Origin: Algibacter sp. L3A6 | GTDB lineage: Bacteria; Bacteroidota; Bacteroidia; Flavobacteriales; Flavobacteriaceae | DNA: 64,000 bases | Assembly: GCF_009796825.1 (NCBI RefSeq) | Contig: NZ_CP047030.1 | Location: 2,467,001-2,531,000, forward strand | Direction: 5' to 3' | In this document: positions 52,474-61,733 of the stretch, piece after piece | Layout of the letters: every line of letters starts with the position of its first letter | How positions within the stretch are numbered: position 1 is the first letter of the stretch | Program-made: the position numbers and the translations under genes | The notes under the pieces: model-generated | The model's input: only the letters and a program-made list of their open reading frames with translations | Told to the model about the DNA's origin: nothing | Databases searched by the model: none

Positions 52474-53508
52474 TTAATCATCAAGTGGTTTTATGGCAAT
52501 GTATATTTCGGTTAGCCATTCTGCAGGATTTGGGTTGTTTTCGGCTAAATTACTATAGACTTCTATAGTCGGTCCGTTTTCTAAAGCTTCTAATCCATTT
52601 TCAGGAATATAATTCATGCCTTTTTTCCATGCTTCTTTTAAGTTGGTGTAATTTCCTTTTAAAACCGTTTTTACAGCTTTAAATGGCAGTAGTTGTCCCG
52701 TTAATATATCGCTATTACTAGATATTACTTTTTCGGTTGTTGGTACACAACATGAAAACATAACGGCATTATTCTCTTCATCCCATTGATGGTAATTTAC
52801 AAAAGGTTTACCTGCGGTTTGTATGTTATTATTTTCAGCGTAAGCTATAACTTTAGGTAGCATATTCTGCATTTTTGTAGAAAGTTCGTTTATTTTACAA
52901 GAAGCGGTGTTGTATAAATAGTAGCCACCACCGTGTTGAGTAACTCCAGCAACATTAATGCTGTATTTTTTCATGCTAGCAACGGCAATGCTATCTAGTT
53001 TAAATAAACCACGATCAAAATCGGGAGCAACAGATTCTTCAATAGGTCCAGAAAAAGCGGTATACATTTTAGTCATAAAATCTTGCTTCCCACTCATGGT
53101 CCAAGTTACTTTTGTACCATTGTTTTCAGTCTCAAAAGACCAATGAATATCCGATTGGCTTTCAAAAGGTGTTAGAAAATTAATTTGTTGTGTTATAGAT
53201 TTGTTTTCTTCAACAGCTAAAGTCTTCATGCTGCCTTCTCCTAAAATGTCTCCGCTCCAGGCATAACCTGCATCAATACCACTGGTTTTATCTAAATAAG
53301 TAAGTGTTGCTAGCGGTTCTTGTTCAAGCCATGGAGAGAAGTTTGGCCAGTTTTTATAATCATTCACTTCATTAAAAACCACAGTGCTTGGAGCCTCAAT
53401 TATTCTACTTCTAGAAAACGTATACGTGTTGGGTTGCACCGCAATATATATAGATGAGCCTATAATTGTAATAAGTAAAAGAAATAAAATATACTTAAAA
53501 GCTTTCAT
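52474..53508 (-). CDS. SRPBCC plus GyrI-like effector-binding protein
   Basis: A 344-residue protein. A single membrane segment near residues 5-24 (FKYILFLLLITIIGSSIYIA) anchors it. The SRPBCC (START/polyketide cyclase-like) domain follows (RIIEAPSTVVFNEVNDYKNW, then WSFETENNGTKVTWTMSG). A C-terminal GyrI-like small-molecule domain covers about residues 195-344 (PKVIAYAENNNIQTAG; LKGNYTNLKEAWKKG; VYSNLAENNPNPAEWLTEIY). First gene of an operon with crcB and the methyltransferase. Ligand unknown. Confidence 0.85.
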   Translation of the reverse strand: MKAFKYILFLLLITIIGSSIYIAVQPNTYTFSRSRIIEAPSTVVFNEVNDYKNWPNFSPWLEQEPLATLTYLDKTSGIDAGYAWSGDILGEGSMKTLAVEENKSITQQINFLTPFESQSDIHWSFETENNGTKVTWTMSGKQDFMTKMYTAFSGPIEESVAPDFDRGLFKLDSIAVASMKKYSINVAGVTQHGGGYYLYNTASCKINELSTKMQNMLPKVIAYAENNNIQTAGKPFVNYHQWDEENNAVMFSCCVPTTEKVISSNSDILTGQLLPFKAVKTVLKGNYTNLKEAWKKGMNYIPENGLEALENGPTIEVYSNLAENNPNPAEWLTEIYIAIKPLDD

Positions 53509-53698
53509 TGTATATGGTTTAGAGAGAGAATATTTAACTCAAAGATAATCAATTTTAAAATTCGTTTAATAAATTATTACATTTGTTGAATTAATAATAA
53601 CGTTTTAATAGCGAAATGTTCTAATTTTATAAAAACAAGAATAGTAAGTCGGTTTAAATCGTTGTTTTTGTAAGTTAAAAAAAATAATAATTCAAATT

Positions 53699-55735
53699 AT
53701 GAAACTAAAATCAATTGTAGGTGTTGCAATAATAAACCTAATGCTGTTTTCATGTGGTAATGAAAAAAGTGATAGTAAGGTTATTGAAGAGGTAAAAGAG
53801 GTTGTTGCATTTAATTATAATGTAGATCAATTTGCTGATATTAAAATATTAAAGTATCAAATTCCGGGTTGGGATAAATTAACTTTAAAAGAACAAAAGT
53901 TAGTTTACTATTTAACTCAAGCGGGTTTGTCTGGTCGCGATATTATGTGGGATCAAAATTACCGTTATAACTTAAAAATTAGAAAGGCTTTAGAGCAAGT
54001 TTACACAAGCTATTCTGGTGATAAAAAGGCTAAAGATTGGGCAAGTTTTGAGAGTTATTTAAAACGTGTTTGGTTTAGTAATGGTATACACCATCACTAT
54101 TCTACAGATAAATTAACTCCTGAGTTTTCTGCAGATTATTTAAAAGAATTATTATCGGCAACTAATACAACTTTAGACGCTGATGCTTTTGATGCTATAT
54201 TTAACGATGCGGATGCTAAAAAAGTGAATCAAGGAAAAGGTGTTGATAATGTAGCGCTTTCGGCTGTTAATTTTTACGGACCAAATGTTACAAATGCCGA
54301 TGTTGAAAGCTTTTACAAGGCTAAGCAATCTCCAAATGTAGATAAACCTTTGTCTTTTGGGTTAAACTCGCAATTAGTAAAAGAAAATGGTGTTTTAAAA
54401 GAACGTATTTATAAATCAGGCGGACTTTACGGTGAGGCTATAGACGAAATTATTAAATGGTTAGAGTTGGCTAAAGGTGTTGCAGAAAATGAAGCTCAAG
54501 GTCATGCTTTAGGTCTTTTAATTGAATATTACCAAACGGGAGATTTACAAACTTGGGATGATTATAATGTAGCTTGGACTGGCGCTACTGCAGGAAATAT
54601 AGATTACATAAATAGTTTTATTGAGGTTTATAACGACCCATTAGGATACCGTGGATCTTACGAGAGTATCATTCAAATTAATGATTTTGATATGTCTCAA
54701 AAAATGAAAGTATTATCAGATAATGCACAATGGTTTGAAGATAATTCTCCATTAATGGCAGAACATAAAAAAGAGAATGTTGTTGGTGTAACTTACAAAG
54801 TTGTTAATGTCGCAGGTGAGGCTGGTGATGCATCTCCAAGCACTCCAATTGGTGTTAATTTACCAAACGCAAACTGGATTCGTGCAGCTGTTGGTAGTAA
54901 ATCTGTATCCTTAGGGAATATTGTAAATGCATCAAACAATGCAGGAACTACTGGTCGTTTAAAAGAATTTGTTCACGATGAAGAAGAATTACTTTTAGAA
55001 GAAGAGTATGGGCAGCTAGCCGATAAATTACATACGGCTTTACACGAAGTTATTGGTCATGCTTCTGGGAAATTAAACCCTGGGGTTGGAGAAACTAAAG
55101 AAACGCTTAAAAACTACGCATCTACTTTAGAAGAAGGTCGTGCTGATTTAGTTGGTTTATATTATCTATACAATCCTAAATTACAAGAACTAGGTTTAGT
55201 AACCGATTGGGAAAAGATTGGTAGAACGGCTTACGACGGTTATATTAGAAATGGTTTAATGACGCAATTAATTCGTTTGAATTTAGGTGATAACGTTGAA
55301 GAAGCGCACATGAGAAACAGACAATGGGTATCGGCTTGGGCTTTTGAAAAAGGAAAAGCAGATAATGTTATTGAAAAAGTAAATCGTGACGGTAAAACAT
55401 ATTTTAACATCAATGATTATGCTAAATTACACGATCTTTTTGGTGAATTATTAAAAGAAACGCAACGTATAAAATCTGAAGGTGATTATAAAGCAGTAGA
55501 AGCTTTAGTTGAAGGTTATGGTGTAAAAGTAGACCAAGATATTCATGCAAATGTTTTAGAGCGTAATAAGCAATTTAACTCAGCGCCTTATACAGGTTAT
55601 ATTAACCCCGTTTTAGTTCCAGAAACTAATGATGCTGGTGAAATAACTAAAGTAAATGTAGAGTATCCTGAGTCTTTTGTAGATCAAATGTTAACGTATA
55701 GTAAGCATTTTAGTTTTCTTCCTGAAGTTAACTAA
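53699..55735 (+). CDS. Dipeptidyl peptidase III-like (M49) lipoprotein
   Basis: A 678-residue zinc peptidase. The signal MKLKSIVGVAIINLMLFSCG gives a lipid-anchored form (Cys19). The zinc motif is HEVIGHASGK (HExxGH), the third ligand Glu is in LEEGRADLVGLYYL (EExRAx). Upstream RDIMWDQNYRYNLKIRKALE and GIHHHYSTDKL fit the M49 N-lobe. DPP III removes dipeptides from the N-terminus of oligopeptides. Length agrees with bacterial members. The lipid anchor suggests periplasmic peptide breakdown. Confidence 0.92.
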   Translation: MKLKSIVGVAIINLMLFSCGNEKSDSKVIEEVKEVVAFNYNVDQFADIKILKYQIPGWDKLTLKEQKLVYYLTQAGLSGRDIMWDQNYRYNLKIRKALEQVYTSYSGDKKAKDWASFESYLKRVWFSNGIHHHYSTDKLTPEFSADYLKELLSATNTTLDADAFDAIFNDADAKKVNQGKGVDNVALSAVNFYGPNVTNADVESFYKAKQSPNVDKPLSFGLNSQLVKENGVLKERIYKSGGLYGEAIDEIIKWLELAKGVAENEAQGHALGLLIEYYQTGDLQTWDDYNVAWTGATAGNIDYINSFIEVYNDPLGYRGSYESIIQINDFDMSQKMKVLSDNAQWFEDNSPLMAEHKKENVVGVTYKVVNVAGEAGDASPSTPIGVNLPNANWIRAAVGSKSVSLGNIVNASNNAGTTGRLKEFVHDEEELLLEEEYGQLADKLHTALHEVIGHASGKLNPGVGETKETLKNYASTLEEGRADLVGLYYLYNPKLQELGLVTDWEKIGRTAYDGYIRNGLMTQLIRLNLGDNVEEAHMRNRQWVSAWAFEKGKADNVIEKVNRDGKTYFNINDYAKLHDLFGELLKETQRIKSEGDYKAVEALVEGYGVKVDQDIHANVLERNKQFNSAPYTGYINPVLVPETNDAGEITKVNVEYPESFVDQMLTYSKHFSFLPEVN

Positions 55736-56151
55736 TTACTCAGTTAATTGTAAACAAAAAAAACAGAACCTTTATTCAGGGTTCTGTTTTTTTGTTTACA
55801 CTAAACGTTAATAGAATTAAATTTAATAAGATGAGTACACCGATAATAATTAGTAGTTTCATTTTCAATTTAGTTTAATAGCTGTTAGGTAGATGCGCGG
55901 TTTTAAAAAAGGTTGCGTGTTAAAGTTATAAAGTTTTATAAATAGGTGAAATATGCTTGCGAAATACCGACAAGGAAAGTGCAAATCATAATAATTAGAA
56001 TTGTATTGTGGTTGTTCTTAATATTATAATTCCAAGGAAGAATTCTTAAAAAGCAGTAAAAGAACTTCTTAAATCAAGTTAGTTGTAAAAATGACCTATA
56101 GATTCCGTTTGTAGAATAAAAGGAAGGAGAAGTAGAGGTTTAAAAAAAGAA
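55736..56151. other. 416-base gap with a terminator; no confident gene
   Basis: The first 60 bases hold a terminator. The rest is AT-rich. One 28-codon minus-strand frame (55776-55862, MKLLIIIGVLILLNLILL...) would be a single-span micro-peptide but overlaps the terminator. No other feature was recognised. Confidence 0.5.
55757..55795 (+). terminator. Terminator of the DPP III-like gene
   Basis: AAAACAGAACC - TTTATTCA - GGGTTCTGTTTT with T tract, 22 bases after the stop codon. Confidence 0.82.
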
Positions 56152-56355
56152 TTACTTAAAAAAGAATTTAATAGCAACAATAGAGAGTATAAAGCCAATA
56201 AAGCCAACTAAAACCCAAATACTTCCGCTGTAAAAACGCTTGTGTAGTTTAAGGTCTTTTCGGTAGGTGAACCCAATAATAATGGCAAAAACAATAAAAA
56301 ATATTACTCCGAAAATCATTTGACCATTACTAAACATATCCCTATTTTTATGCAA
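56152..56355 (-). CDS. Small two-helix membrane protein
   Basis: A 67-residue protein with two hydrophobic segments (about residues 13-30, MIFGVIFFIVFAIIIGFTY; and 45-64, SIWVLVGFIGFILSIVAIKF). Between them is a short basic loop (RKDLKLHKRFYSG). An internal ATG at codon 7 (MFSNGQ) is an alternative start. Similar short proteins are common in Flavobacteriaceae, and none has a role known to me. It is divergent from the MazG-like gene by 55 bases. Confidence 0.68.
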   Translation of the reverse strand: MHKNRDMFSNGQMIFGVIFFIVFAIIIGFTYRKDLKLHKRFYSGSIWVLVGFIGFILSIVAIKFFFK

Positions 56356-56410
56356 ATTTAATTAATACTTACGAGATTTCTGCGGTTGTAGAAGTTTAAA
56401 AATATAATTT

Positions 56411-56797
56411 ATGAAGAATAAGATAGAAGCAGTAAAAGCCTTTCATACGGCATATAAAATTGGATACAGGGAAACTCCAAAGGCAGATTTGGGTGATGCG
56501 AAAAATACATTGCGTTTCAATCTAATGAAAGAGGAGAATGAAGAGTATCTAGAAGCTGCAAATAATAACGACCTTGTTGAGGTTGCCGATGCTTTAGGCG
56601 ATATGCTATATATTTTATGTGGTACTATTATAGAGCATGGTATGCAGCACAAAATTGAAGAAGTATTTGAAGAAATTCAACGTAGTAATATGAGTAAGTT
56701 AGGTGAAGATGGAGAGCCTATTTATAGAGAAGACGGTAAGGTCTTAAAAGGACCAAATTATTTTCAACCTAATATTGCAGATATTTTAAAGAAATAA
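56411..56797 (+). CDS. MazG-like nucleotide pyrophosphohydrolase
   Basis: A 128-residue all-alpha NTP-PPase-like protein. FNLMKEENEEYLEAANNNDL has the ExxxE type metal ligands, VEVADALGDMLYILCGTIIE the second metal helix (ExxD), and PIYREDGKVLKGPNYFQPNI is the C-terminal block of a branch annotated as phosphoribosyl-ATP pyrophosphohydrolase-like. It probably cleans up odd NTPs. It is not close to histidine biosynthesis genes. Alone between promoter-like regions. Confidence 0.85.
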   Translation: MKNKIEAVKAFHTAYKIGYRETPKADLGDAKNTLRFNLMKEENEEYLEAANNNDLVEVADALGDMLYILCGTIIEHGMQHKIEEVFEEIQRSNMSKLGEDGEPIYREDGKVLKGPNYFQPNIADILKK

Positions 56798-56873
56798 CTT
56801 TTTTGAATATTTATTATTAAGATTAAACCTTTTGTAAATAAAGAAGTCTAATTAAGATTAAGTTATTTTTTGA

Positions 56874-57383
56874 ATGAAGAAGAAAGGTGTATTCGTTAGT
56901 TTTATTGTTGCTCTATGTTTTATAGTAAGCTGTAAAGACCATAAAAACGAAGCTATAATATCTCAAGATATTCCGGTTTACGACTTTGAGGGATTAGAGC
57001 CTTTACTTTACACTCAGAATAATAAAACATATTTAATAAATTTTTGGGCCATGTGGTGTTTACCATGTGTAGAGGAGTTGCCGTATATTCAAGAATATGC
57101 TCAAAAAAATCCAGATGTAGAAGTTATTTTGGTTAGTATGGACTTTCCAAAGGACATCGAAACAAAGCTGAAACCTTTTTTAAAGAAAAATAATATAACG
57201 ACTAAAGTGATTCTGTTAGACGATCCTGATGCTAATTCATGGATAAACAAAATAAATCCTGAATGGTCTGGCGCTATACCGTTTACTATTATGTTTAATA
57301 GCGAAAAACGTTCCTATTACGAGCGTTCTTTTGAGGATTTACAAGATATCGAAACTGAAATTAGTAAAAATTTTAATAAATAA
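56874..57383 (+). CDS. TlpA-like thioredoxin-fold lipoprotein
   Basis: A 169-residue protein with a lipoprotein signal (MKKKGVFVSFIVALCFIVSC, Cys20). The catalytic motif is WAMWCLPCVEELP (CLPC), close to the WCxxC of TlpA/ResA proteins, and the cis-Pro is in GAIPFTIMF. It likely reduces or isomerises thiols in the periplasm. It precedes another thioredoxin-fold lipoprotein by 12 bases; the two would be made together. Confidence 0.9.
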   Translation: MKKKGVFVSFIVALCFIVSCKDHKNEAIISQDIPVYDFEGLEPLLYTQNNKTYLINFWAMWCLPCVEELPYIQEYAQKNPDVEVILVSMDFPKDIETKLKPFLKKNNITTKVILLDDPDANSWINKINPEWSGAIPFTIMFNSEKRSYYERSFEDLQDIETEISKNFNK

Positions 57384-57395
57384 ATAGAATTCAAA

Positions 57396-58160
57396 ATGAA
57401 AAGAATAAGTGTATTAATAGCGACATTAGCATTGTCTCTTGCGGTTTTAGTATCGTGTAAAGATGGTGCTCAAAAAAACAGTGAAGTATCTGCGGAAAAT
57501 CACCAAAGCGATCATAAAGATCATCCGCACGATGGAGACCGAAAAGGACCTCCACGACATGGAGGTGATAGAAAAGGGCCGCCTAAAGGAGGTTCTCCAG
57601 AACAAACTAAAAGCTTAGAAGAAATTGGCGGTTATAAAATAGGAGAACAAGCTACGGACTTCAATCTTAAAAATGTAGATGGTTCTATGGTGTCCTTAGC
57701 GAGTTATGATAATGCTAAAGGTTACATTGTAACGTTTACTTGTAACGAGTGTCCGTTTGCAAAAATGTACGAAGATCGTTTAATAGCATTGCATAATGAA
57801 TATGCGCCTAAAGGTTACCCTGTAATAGCAATTAACCCAAATAGTCCTGAGAATGAAAAAGAAGGTTATGCTGCTATGCAAGCTCGTGCTAAGGAAAAAG
57901 GATTTCCTTTTGCTTACCTCGTAGATGAAGGGCAAAAAATATACCCACAATACGGAGCCGTTAGAACACCTCATGTGTTTTTATTAGATGCAGAGCGTAA
58001 AGTACAATATATAGGTACTATAGATGATAATGCAAAATCTGCGGAAGATGTTAAAGTGAAGTTTCTTGAAAATGCTATCACGGCTTTAGAGAACGGAACA
58101 AAACCAAGCCCGGAAATTACAAAAGCTATTGGATGCCCCATAAAAGCAAGTAGAAGCTAA
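57396..58160 (+). CDS. Peroxiredoxin-like lipoprotein with a basic Pro/Gly linker
   Basis: A 254-residue protein beginning MKRISVLIATLALSLAVLVS, with Cys21 for lipidation. Residues 38-70 are a low-complexity His/Gly/Pro linker with the unit GDRKGPPRHG / GDRKGPPKGG. The AhpC/TSA-type domain has AKGYIVTFTCNECPFAKMYE, where CNEC takes the place of the peroxidatic Cys motif, and PHVFLLD. Related Bacteroidota proteins are called redoxin-domain proteins. Possibly a peroxidase or disulfide carrier. In an operon with the TlpA-like gene. Confidence 0.88.
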   Translation: MKRISVLIATLALSLAVLVSCKDGAQKNSEVSAENHQSDHKDHPHDGDRKGPPRHGGDRKGPPKGGSPEQTKSLEEIGGYKIGEQATDFNLKNVDGSMVSLASYDNAKGYIVTFTCNECPFAKMYEDRLIALHNEYAPKGYPVIAINPNSPENEKEGYAAMQARAKEKGFPFAYLVDEGQKIYPQYGAVRTPHVFLLDAERKVQYIGTIDDNAKSAEDVKVKFLENAITALENGTKPSPEITKAIGCPIKASRS

Positions 58161-58180
58161 AACATTAAATTTGTTTCATA

Positions 58181-58222
58181 AAAAAAGAGAGAAATCTAAA
58201 TTAGATTTCTCTCTTTTTTTTA
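58181..58222. terminator. Bidirectional terminator
   Basis: AAAAAGAGAGAAATCTAA pairs with TTAGATTTCTCTCTTTTT with no real loop, flanked by A and T runs, between converging genes (redoxin lipoprotein and ilvE). Confidence 0.88.
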
Positions 58223-58252
58223 TCTATCATTTTTGATAGGTGGTAGGTAAAA

Positions 58253-59320
58253 TTATTTTACTTCGTATCTCCAAGCAAAAGGGTCTTCTGTTTTATTCGT
58301 TTGAATATCAGTAATACGCTTTTTTAAATAGCTAGCGTATGTTTCTTCCAATTCTGGTAAATCAAAATCTTCATCTTTAAATCCAAATCCAGAAATAGGA
58401 GAAATTACAGCAGCAGTTCCAGCACCAAATATTTCTTTTAAAGATCCGTTTTTAGCAGCTTCCACAACTTCTTTTACTGTTATTTTTCTAACTTCAACAG
58501 GTATGTTTTCAGCTTCAGCTAATTGAATAATACTTTTACGAGTAATACCATCTAAAATTCTATCACTAGTTGGGCCTGTAATTAATGTATCGTTTATACG
58601 TACAAAAATATTCATAGCGCCAGCTTCTTCAATATATTCGTGGGTGTTATCGTCAGTCCAAATTACTTGTTGGTAACCTTTCTCTATCGCTAATTGTGTT
58701 GGGTAAAATTGCCCAGCATAATTACCTCCAGCTTTCGCGAAACCTACACCACCATTGGCAGAACGTGAGTATTTTTCTTCAATTAAAACCTTTACTTTTC
58801 CTGAGAAATAAGCTCCCGATGGTGCTGTACAAATTATAAATTTATAAGCATCGGCAGGTGAGGCGTGAAAACCATTTCCTGAAGCAAAAATAAAAGGACG
58901 TATATATAAAGAGCTTCCTTCATTTTTAGGAATCCAATCGCTATCAACTTCTAAAAGCGCTTTTAAACCTTCCATGAAATAATTTTCAGGTAATTCAGGA
59001 ATTGCTAAACGTTTTGCAGAAATATTTAATCGATTAAAATTATCTAAAGGACGGAATAACCAGACTTTCTCATCGGCATCTTTATATGCTTTCATTCCCT
59101 CGAAAATCGATTGACCGTAATGGAAAATCTTAGCCGATGGGTCTAAAGTAATCGGTTCGTAAGGCGTAACCTTAGGGGCTTGCCACTTGCCGTTTTCATA
59201 GTTGCACACTAACATGTGGTCTGAAAAAACACTTCCAAACTTTAAATTGTCAAAATCTACATCATTAATTTTTGTCGATTTTGCTTTTATAATCTCGATG
59301 TTGTTGATTATAGCACTCAT
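58253..59320 (-). CDS. ilvE: Branched-chain amino acid aminotransferase
   Basis: A 355-residue class IV aminotransferase. The PLP lysine is K196 in VGFAKAGGNYAGQF; EYIEEAGAMNIFV and SDRILDGITRKSIIQLA bind the cofactor phosphate, and IFGAGTAAVISPI is the family C-terminal motif. It forms Leu, Ile and Val from their keto acids and starts their breakdown. Length matches the BCAT type II group (about 355). No ilv/leu neighbours are in this window. Confidence 0.95.
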   Translation of the reverse strand: MSAIINNIEIIKAKSTKINDVDFDNLKFGSVFSDHMLVCNYENGKWQAPKVTPYEPITLDPSAKIFHYGQSIFEGMKAYKDADEKVWLFRPLDNFNRLNISAKRLAIPELPENYFMEGLKALLEVDSDWIPKNEGSSLYIRPFIFASGNGFHASPADAYKFIICTAPSGAYFSGKVKVLIEEKYSRSANGGVGFAKAGGNYAGQFYPTQLAIEKGYQQVIWTDDNTHEYIEEAGAMNIFVRINDTLITGPTSDRILDGITRKSIIQLAEAENIPVEVRKITVKEVVEAAKNGSLKEIFGAGTAAVISPISGFGFKDEDFDLPELEETYASYLKKRITDIQTNKTEDPFAWRYEVK

Positions 59321-59412
59321 ATTGTTCTTATTTAGATTGTAAATTTAAGTAAATTCGTTTTTAAAATTTGGGTATATTTACAGAAATTGTATAAAATCTA
59401 AACATTCATCAA

Positions 59413-59916
59413 ATGAAATCTCTTTTTCTCACTTTTATTTGCGTTTTTTTTATGATATCATGTAAAAAGAAAGCAGATGTGCAACAGGCAGAACCTACTA
59501 AAACAGAAACGGTTAGTTATGCTTCCTTTGGTAATAAAATTATAGCCGATGATGCTATTCCGGCAACTTCTATGGCTTCTCATTATAAATCCATGAATGT
59601 GGGTGATAGTATTCCTTCAAAAATAAAAGCAAAAGTTAATAGTGTTTGTCAGGCAAAAGGCTGTTGGATGCGTTTAGATTTGGAAGATGGTAACGAGGTT
59701 ATGGTGAAATTTAAAGATTATGGTTTTTTTATGCCAAAAGATATCACCGGTCAAGAAGTTATTATTAATGGTCATGCTTTTGTTTCTGAAGTATCAGTTG
59801 ATGAGCAACGTCACTATGCCGCAGATGCAGGAAAAACGAAAGAAGAAATAGAGCAAATTATTGCACCCAAAAGAACGTTTTCTTTTGAGGCCGATGGTGT
59901 ACTCTTAAAACAATAA
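59413..59916 (+). CDS. DUF4920 lipoprotein
   Basis: A 167-residue protein with a lipoprotein signal (MKSLFLTFICVFFMISCKKK, Cys17). The mature part has SVCQAKGCWMRLDLEDGNEV and VMVKFKDYGFFMPKDI, known from DUF4920 proteins (OB-like fold). Two Cys in CQAKGC could bind a metal. Function not known. It ends 2 bases before the mnmD start, so both share a transcript. Confidence 0.88.
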   Translation: MKSLFLTFICVFFMISCKKKADVQQAEPTKTETVSYASFGNKIIADDAIPATSMASHYKSMNVGDSIPSKIKAKVNSVCQAKGCWMRLDLEDGNEVMVKFKDYGFFMPKDITGQEVIINGHAFVSEVSVDEQRHYAADAGKTKEEIEQIIAPKRTFSFEADGVLLKQ

Positions 59917-59918
59917 AT

Positions 59919-60599
59919 TTGAAAAGAGAAGTTGTAATTACCGCCGATGGTTCTTCAACCATACATTTACCAGATTGGGACGAGCAATATCATTCTAAAC
60001 ATGGTGCCATACAAGAAGCTTACCATGTATTTATAAAACATGGTTTGCAATATTTTTATTCTGAAAACATAAAAACGGAAGGTGAAGAAGTGGCCATTCT
60101 TGAAATTGGTTTTGGTACAGGCTTAAATGCTTTTATCACTTTTCTAGAAGCTGATAAACTAAAATTAAAAATAGATTATGTTGGAGTAGAAGCGTACCCC
60201 GTTTCCACGGAAGAAATACGTTTATTAAACTACGCTAAGGAGCTTAAAGCTGAAAATAACGAATCTGTTTTTAAAGCACTCCATGACGTTGCTTGGAACG
60301 AAAAACATGCTTTAACGCCTAGCTTCTCAATTGAAAAACAAAAGAAGTTTTTTGCAGAAATTGAAGACGAGCAAGCTTTTAATATCATCTACTTTGATGC
60401 TTTTGGTGCGCGCGTTCAGCCGGAATTATGGACAGAGTCTGTTTTTAAAACCATGTATAAAGCTTTAAAAACCAGTGGCGTTTTGGTAACCTACGCAGCA
60501 AAAGGTAGTGTGCGTCGTGCTATGCAAACCGTTGGGTTTACTGTGGAGCGTTTAGAGGGGCCTCCTGGAAAGCGCGAAATGTTACGAGGTACTAAATAG
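59919..60599 (+). CDS. mnmD: tRNA 5-methylaminomethyl-2-thiouridine methyltransferase MnmD
   Basis: A 226-residue SAM enzyme. VAILEIGFGTGLNAFITFLE is the SAM loop, KIDYVGVEAYPVS and FNIIYFDAFGARVQPELWTE (with the catalytic DAFxP-like segment) are MnmD signatures, and TYAAKGSVRRAM near the end. It methylates the wobble base U34 to mnm5s2U. Unlike E. coli MnmC, the oxidase half is absent, as in other Bacteroidota. The start is TTG at 59919, 2 bases after the DUF4920 stop. Confidence 0.92.
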   Translation: MKREVVITADGSSTIHLPDWDEQYHSKHGAIQEAYHVFIKHGLQYFYSENIKTEGEEVAILEIGFGTGLNAFITFLEADKLKLKIDYVGVEAYPVSTEEIRLLNYAKELKAENNESVFKALHDVAWNEKHALTPSFSIEKQKKFFAEIEDEQAFNIIYFDAFGARVQPELWTESVFKTMYKALKTSGVLVTYAAKGSVRRAMQTVGFTVERLEGPPGKREMLRGTK

Positions 60600-60768
60600 T
60601 AAAGATACTTACTAGTTCACTCATTATAATATATCAATAGGTTTAGAGCGTTATTCTTCATTTTATTAAAAATGAAGAGAGATTAAGCGCATAATTAATA
60701 TTGTGTTAAACCTTCCCTAAAAGAGTAGTAAATAAAGTGGCTATTTTGTAACTTTAAATAAAAAGTAG

Positions 60769-61677
60769 ATGCGAGTTTTAATAACAGGAGCTACGGGATT
60801 AATTGGACAAGAAATTGTTAGTCGCTGTCATGCTCAAAATATTCAGGTTAACTATTTAACTACAAGTAAATCTAAACTTGAAAACACCGAAAACTATCAA
60901 GGTTTTTACTGGCAACCTAAAACTGAAGAGATAGATTTAGATTGTTTTAAAAATGTAGATGCTATTATTAACTTGGCAGGTGCTACTATTTCAAAACGTT
61001 GGACGACTTCATACAAAAAAATAATATTATCAAGTCGAGAAGATACGGCTCATTTACTTTTTGAGAGTCTTAAAAAAATAGAGCATCAGGTAACGCAAAT
61101 TGTATCGGCTAGCGCTATTGGTTTGTATCCCGATTCTTTAACCAATTATTACACCGAAGATTTTAAAATTGGTAGTTGCGACTCTTTTTTAAGTGAAGTT
61201 GTAAATGTTTGGGAGGCTGCTATAGATCGTTTTTTAGAATTAAATATAGAAGTCGTTAAAATTAGAATTGGTTTAGTTTTAGCTGAAGATGGTGGTGCAT
61301 TAACCGAAATGATAAAGCCTGTAAAATTAGGTTTAGGGTCTGCTTTTGGTAGTGGTAAACAATGGCAATCTTGGATTCATATAGAAGATTTGTCTCAGAT
61401 TTTTATGCTCGTATTACAAGAAAAACTAAATGGTGTTTATAACGCCGTTGCTCCAAACCCAACAACTAATTACGAGTTAACTAAAAGGATAGCCACAACT
61501 TTAGATCGCCCCTTTTTTATGCCTAATGTGCCAAAATTTGTCATGAAGTTAGTGCTTGGCGAAATGCATCTTTTGTTGTTTGAAAGTCAGCGTGTAAGTT
61601 CTAAAAAAATAGAAGATGCTGGCTACGATTTTAAATTTCATCATTTACAACCGGCTTTAGATAATTTATTAGGTTAA
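60769..61677 (+). CDS. TIGR01777-family NAD(P)-dependent epimerase
   Basis: A 302-residue Rossmann enzyme (YfcH-like). MRVLITGATGLIGQEIV binds the cofactor; NVDAIINLAGATISKRWTTS and SASAIGLYPD follow, and KIRIGLVLAEDGGALTEMIK and QSWIHIEDL are typical of this branch of SDR-extended proteins. The C-terminal DUF1731 part (about 245-302) has TLDRPFFMPNVPKFVMKLVL. Function in bacteria unclear, with FtsZ-inhibitor (SulA) annotation being historical. Confidence 0.93.
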   Translation: MRVLITGATGLIGQEIVSRCHAQNIQVNYLTTSKSKLENTENYQGFYWQPKTEEIDLDCFKNVDAIINLAGATISKRWTTSYKKIILSSREDTAHLLFESLKKIEHQVTQIVSASAIGLYPDSLTNYYTEDFKIGSCDSFLSEVVNVWEAAIDRFLELNIEVVKIRIGLVLAEDGGALTEMIKPVKLGLGSAFGSGKQWQSWIHIEDLSQIFMLVLQEKLNGVYNAVAPNPTTNYELTKRIATTLDRPFFMPNVPKFVMKLVLGEMHLLLFESQRVSSKKIEDAGYDFKFHHLQPALDNLLG

Positions 61678-61688
61678 GCAAGTTCTAC

Positions 61689-61727
61689 AAAAAAAAAGTG
61701 ACTCTAAAATTAAGAGCCACTTTTCAG
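61689..61727. terminator. Bidirectional terminator
   Basis: AAAAGTGACTCT and AGAGCCACTTTT pair with one mismatch around AAAATTA; between converging genes. Confidence 0.72.
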
Positions 61728-61733
61728 AATGTT

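Noticed and set aside
55776..55862. 28-codon minus-strand frame with one hydrophobic span (MKLLIIIGVLILLNLILL...)
   Set aside because: It overlaps the terminator of the DPP III-like gene, has no supporting promoter or conserved neighbour, and very short hydrophobic frames are expected by chance in AT-rich DNA.
58727..58742. CTTTCGCGAAA-like palindrome within ilvE
   Set aside because: It lies in coding sequence for FAKAGG and shares only the core with the intergenic motif, so chance is enough.
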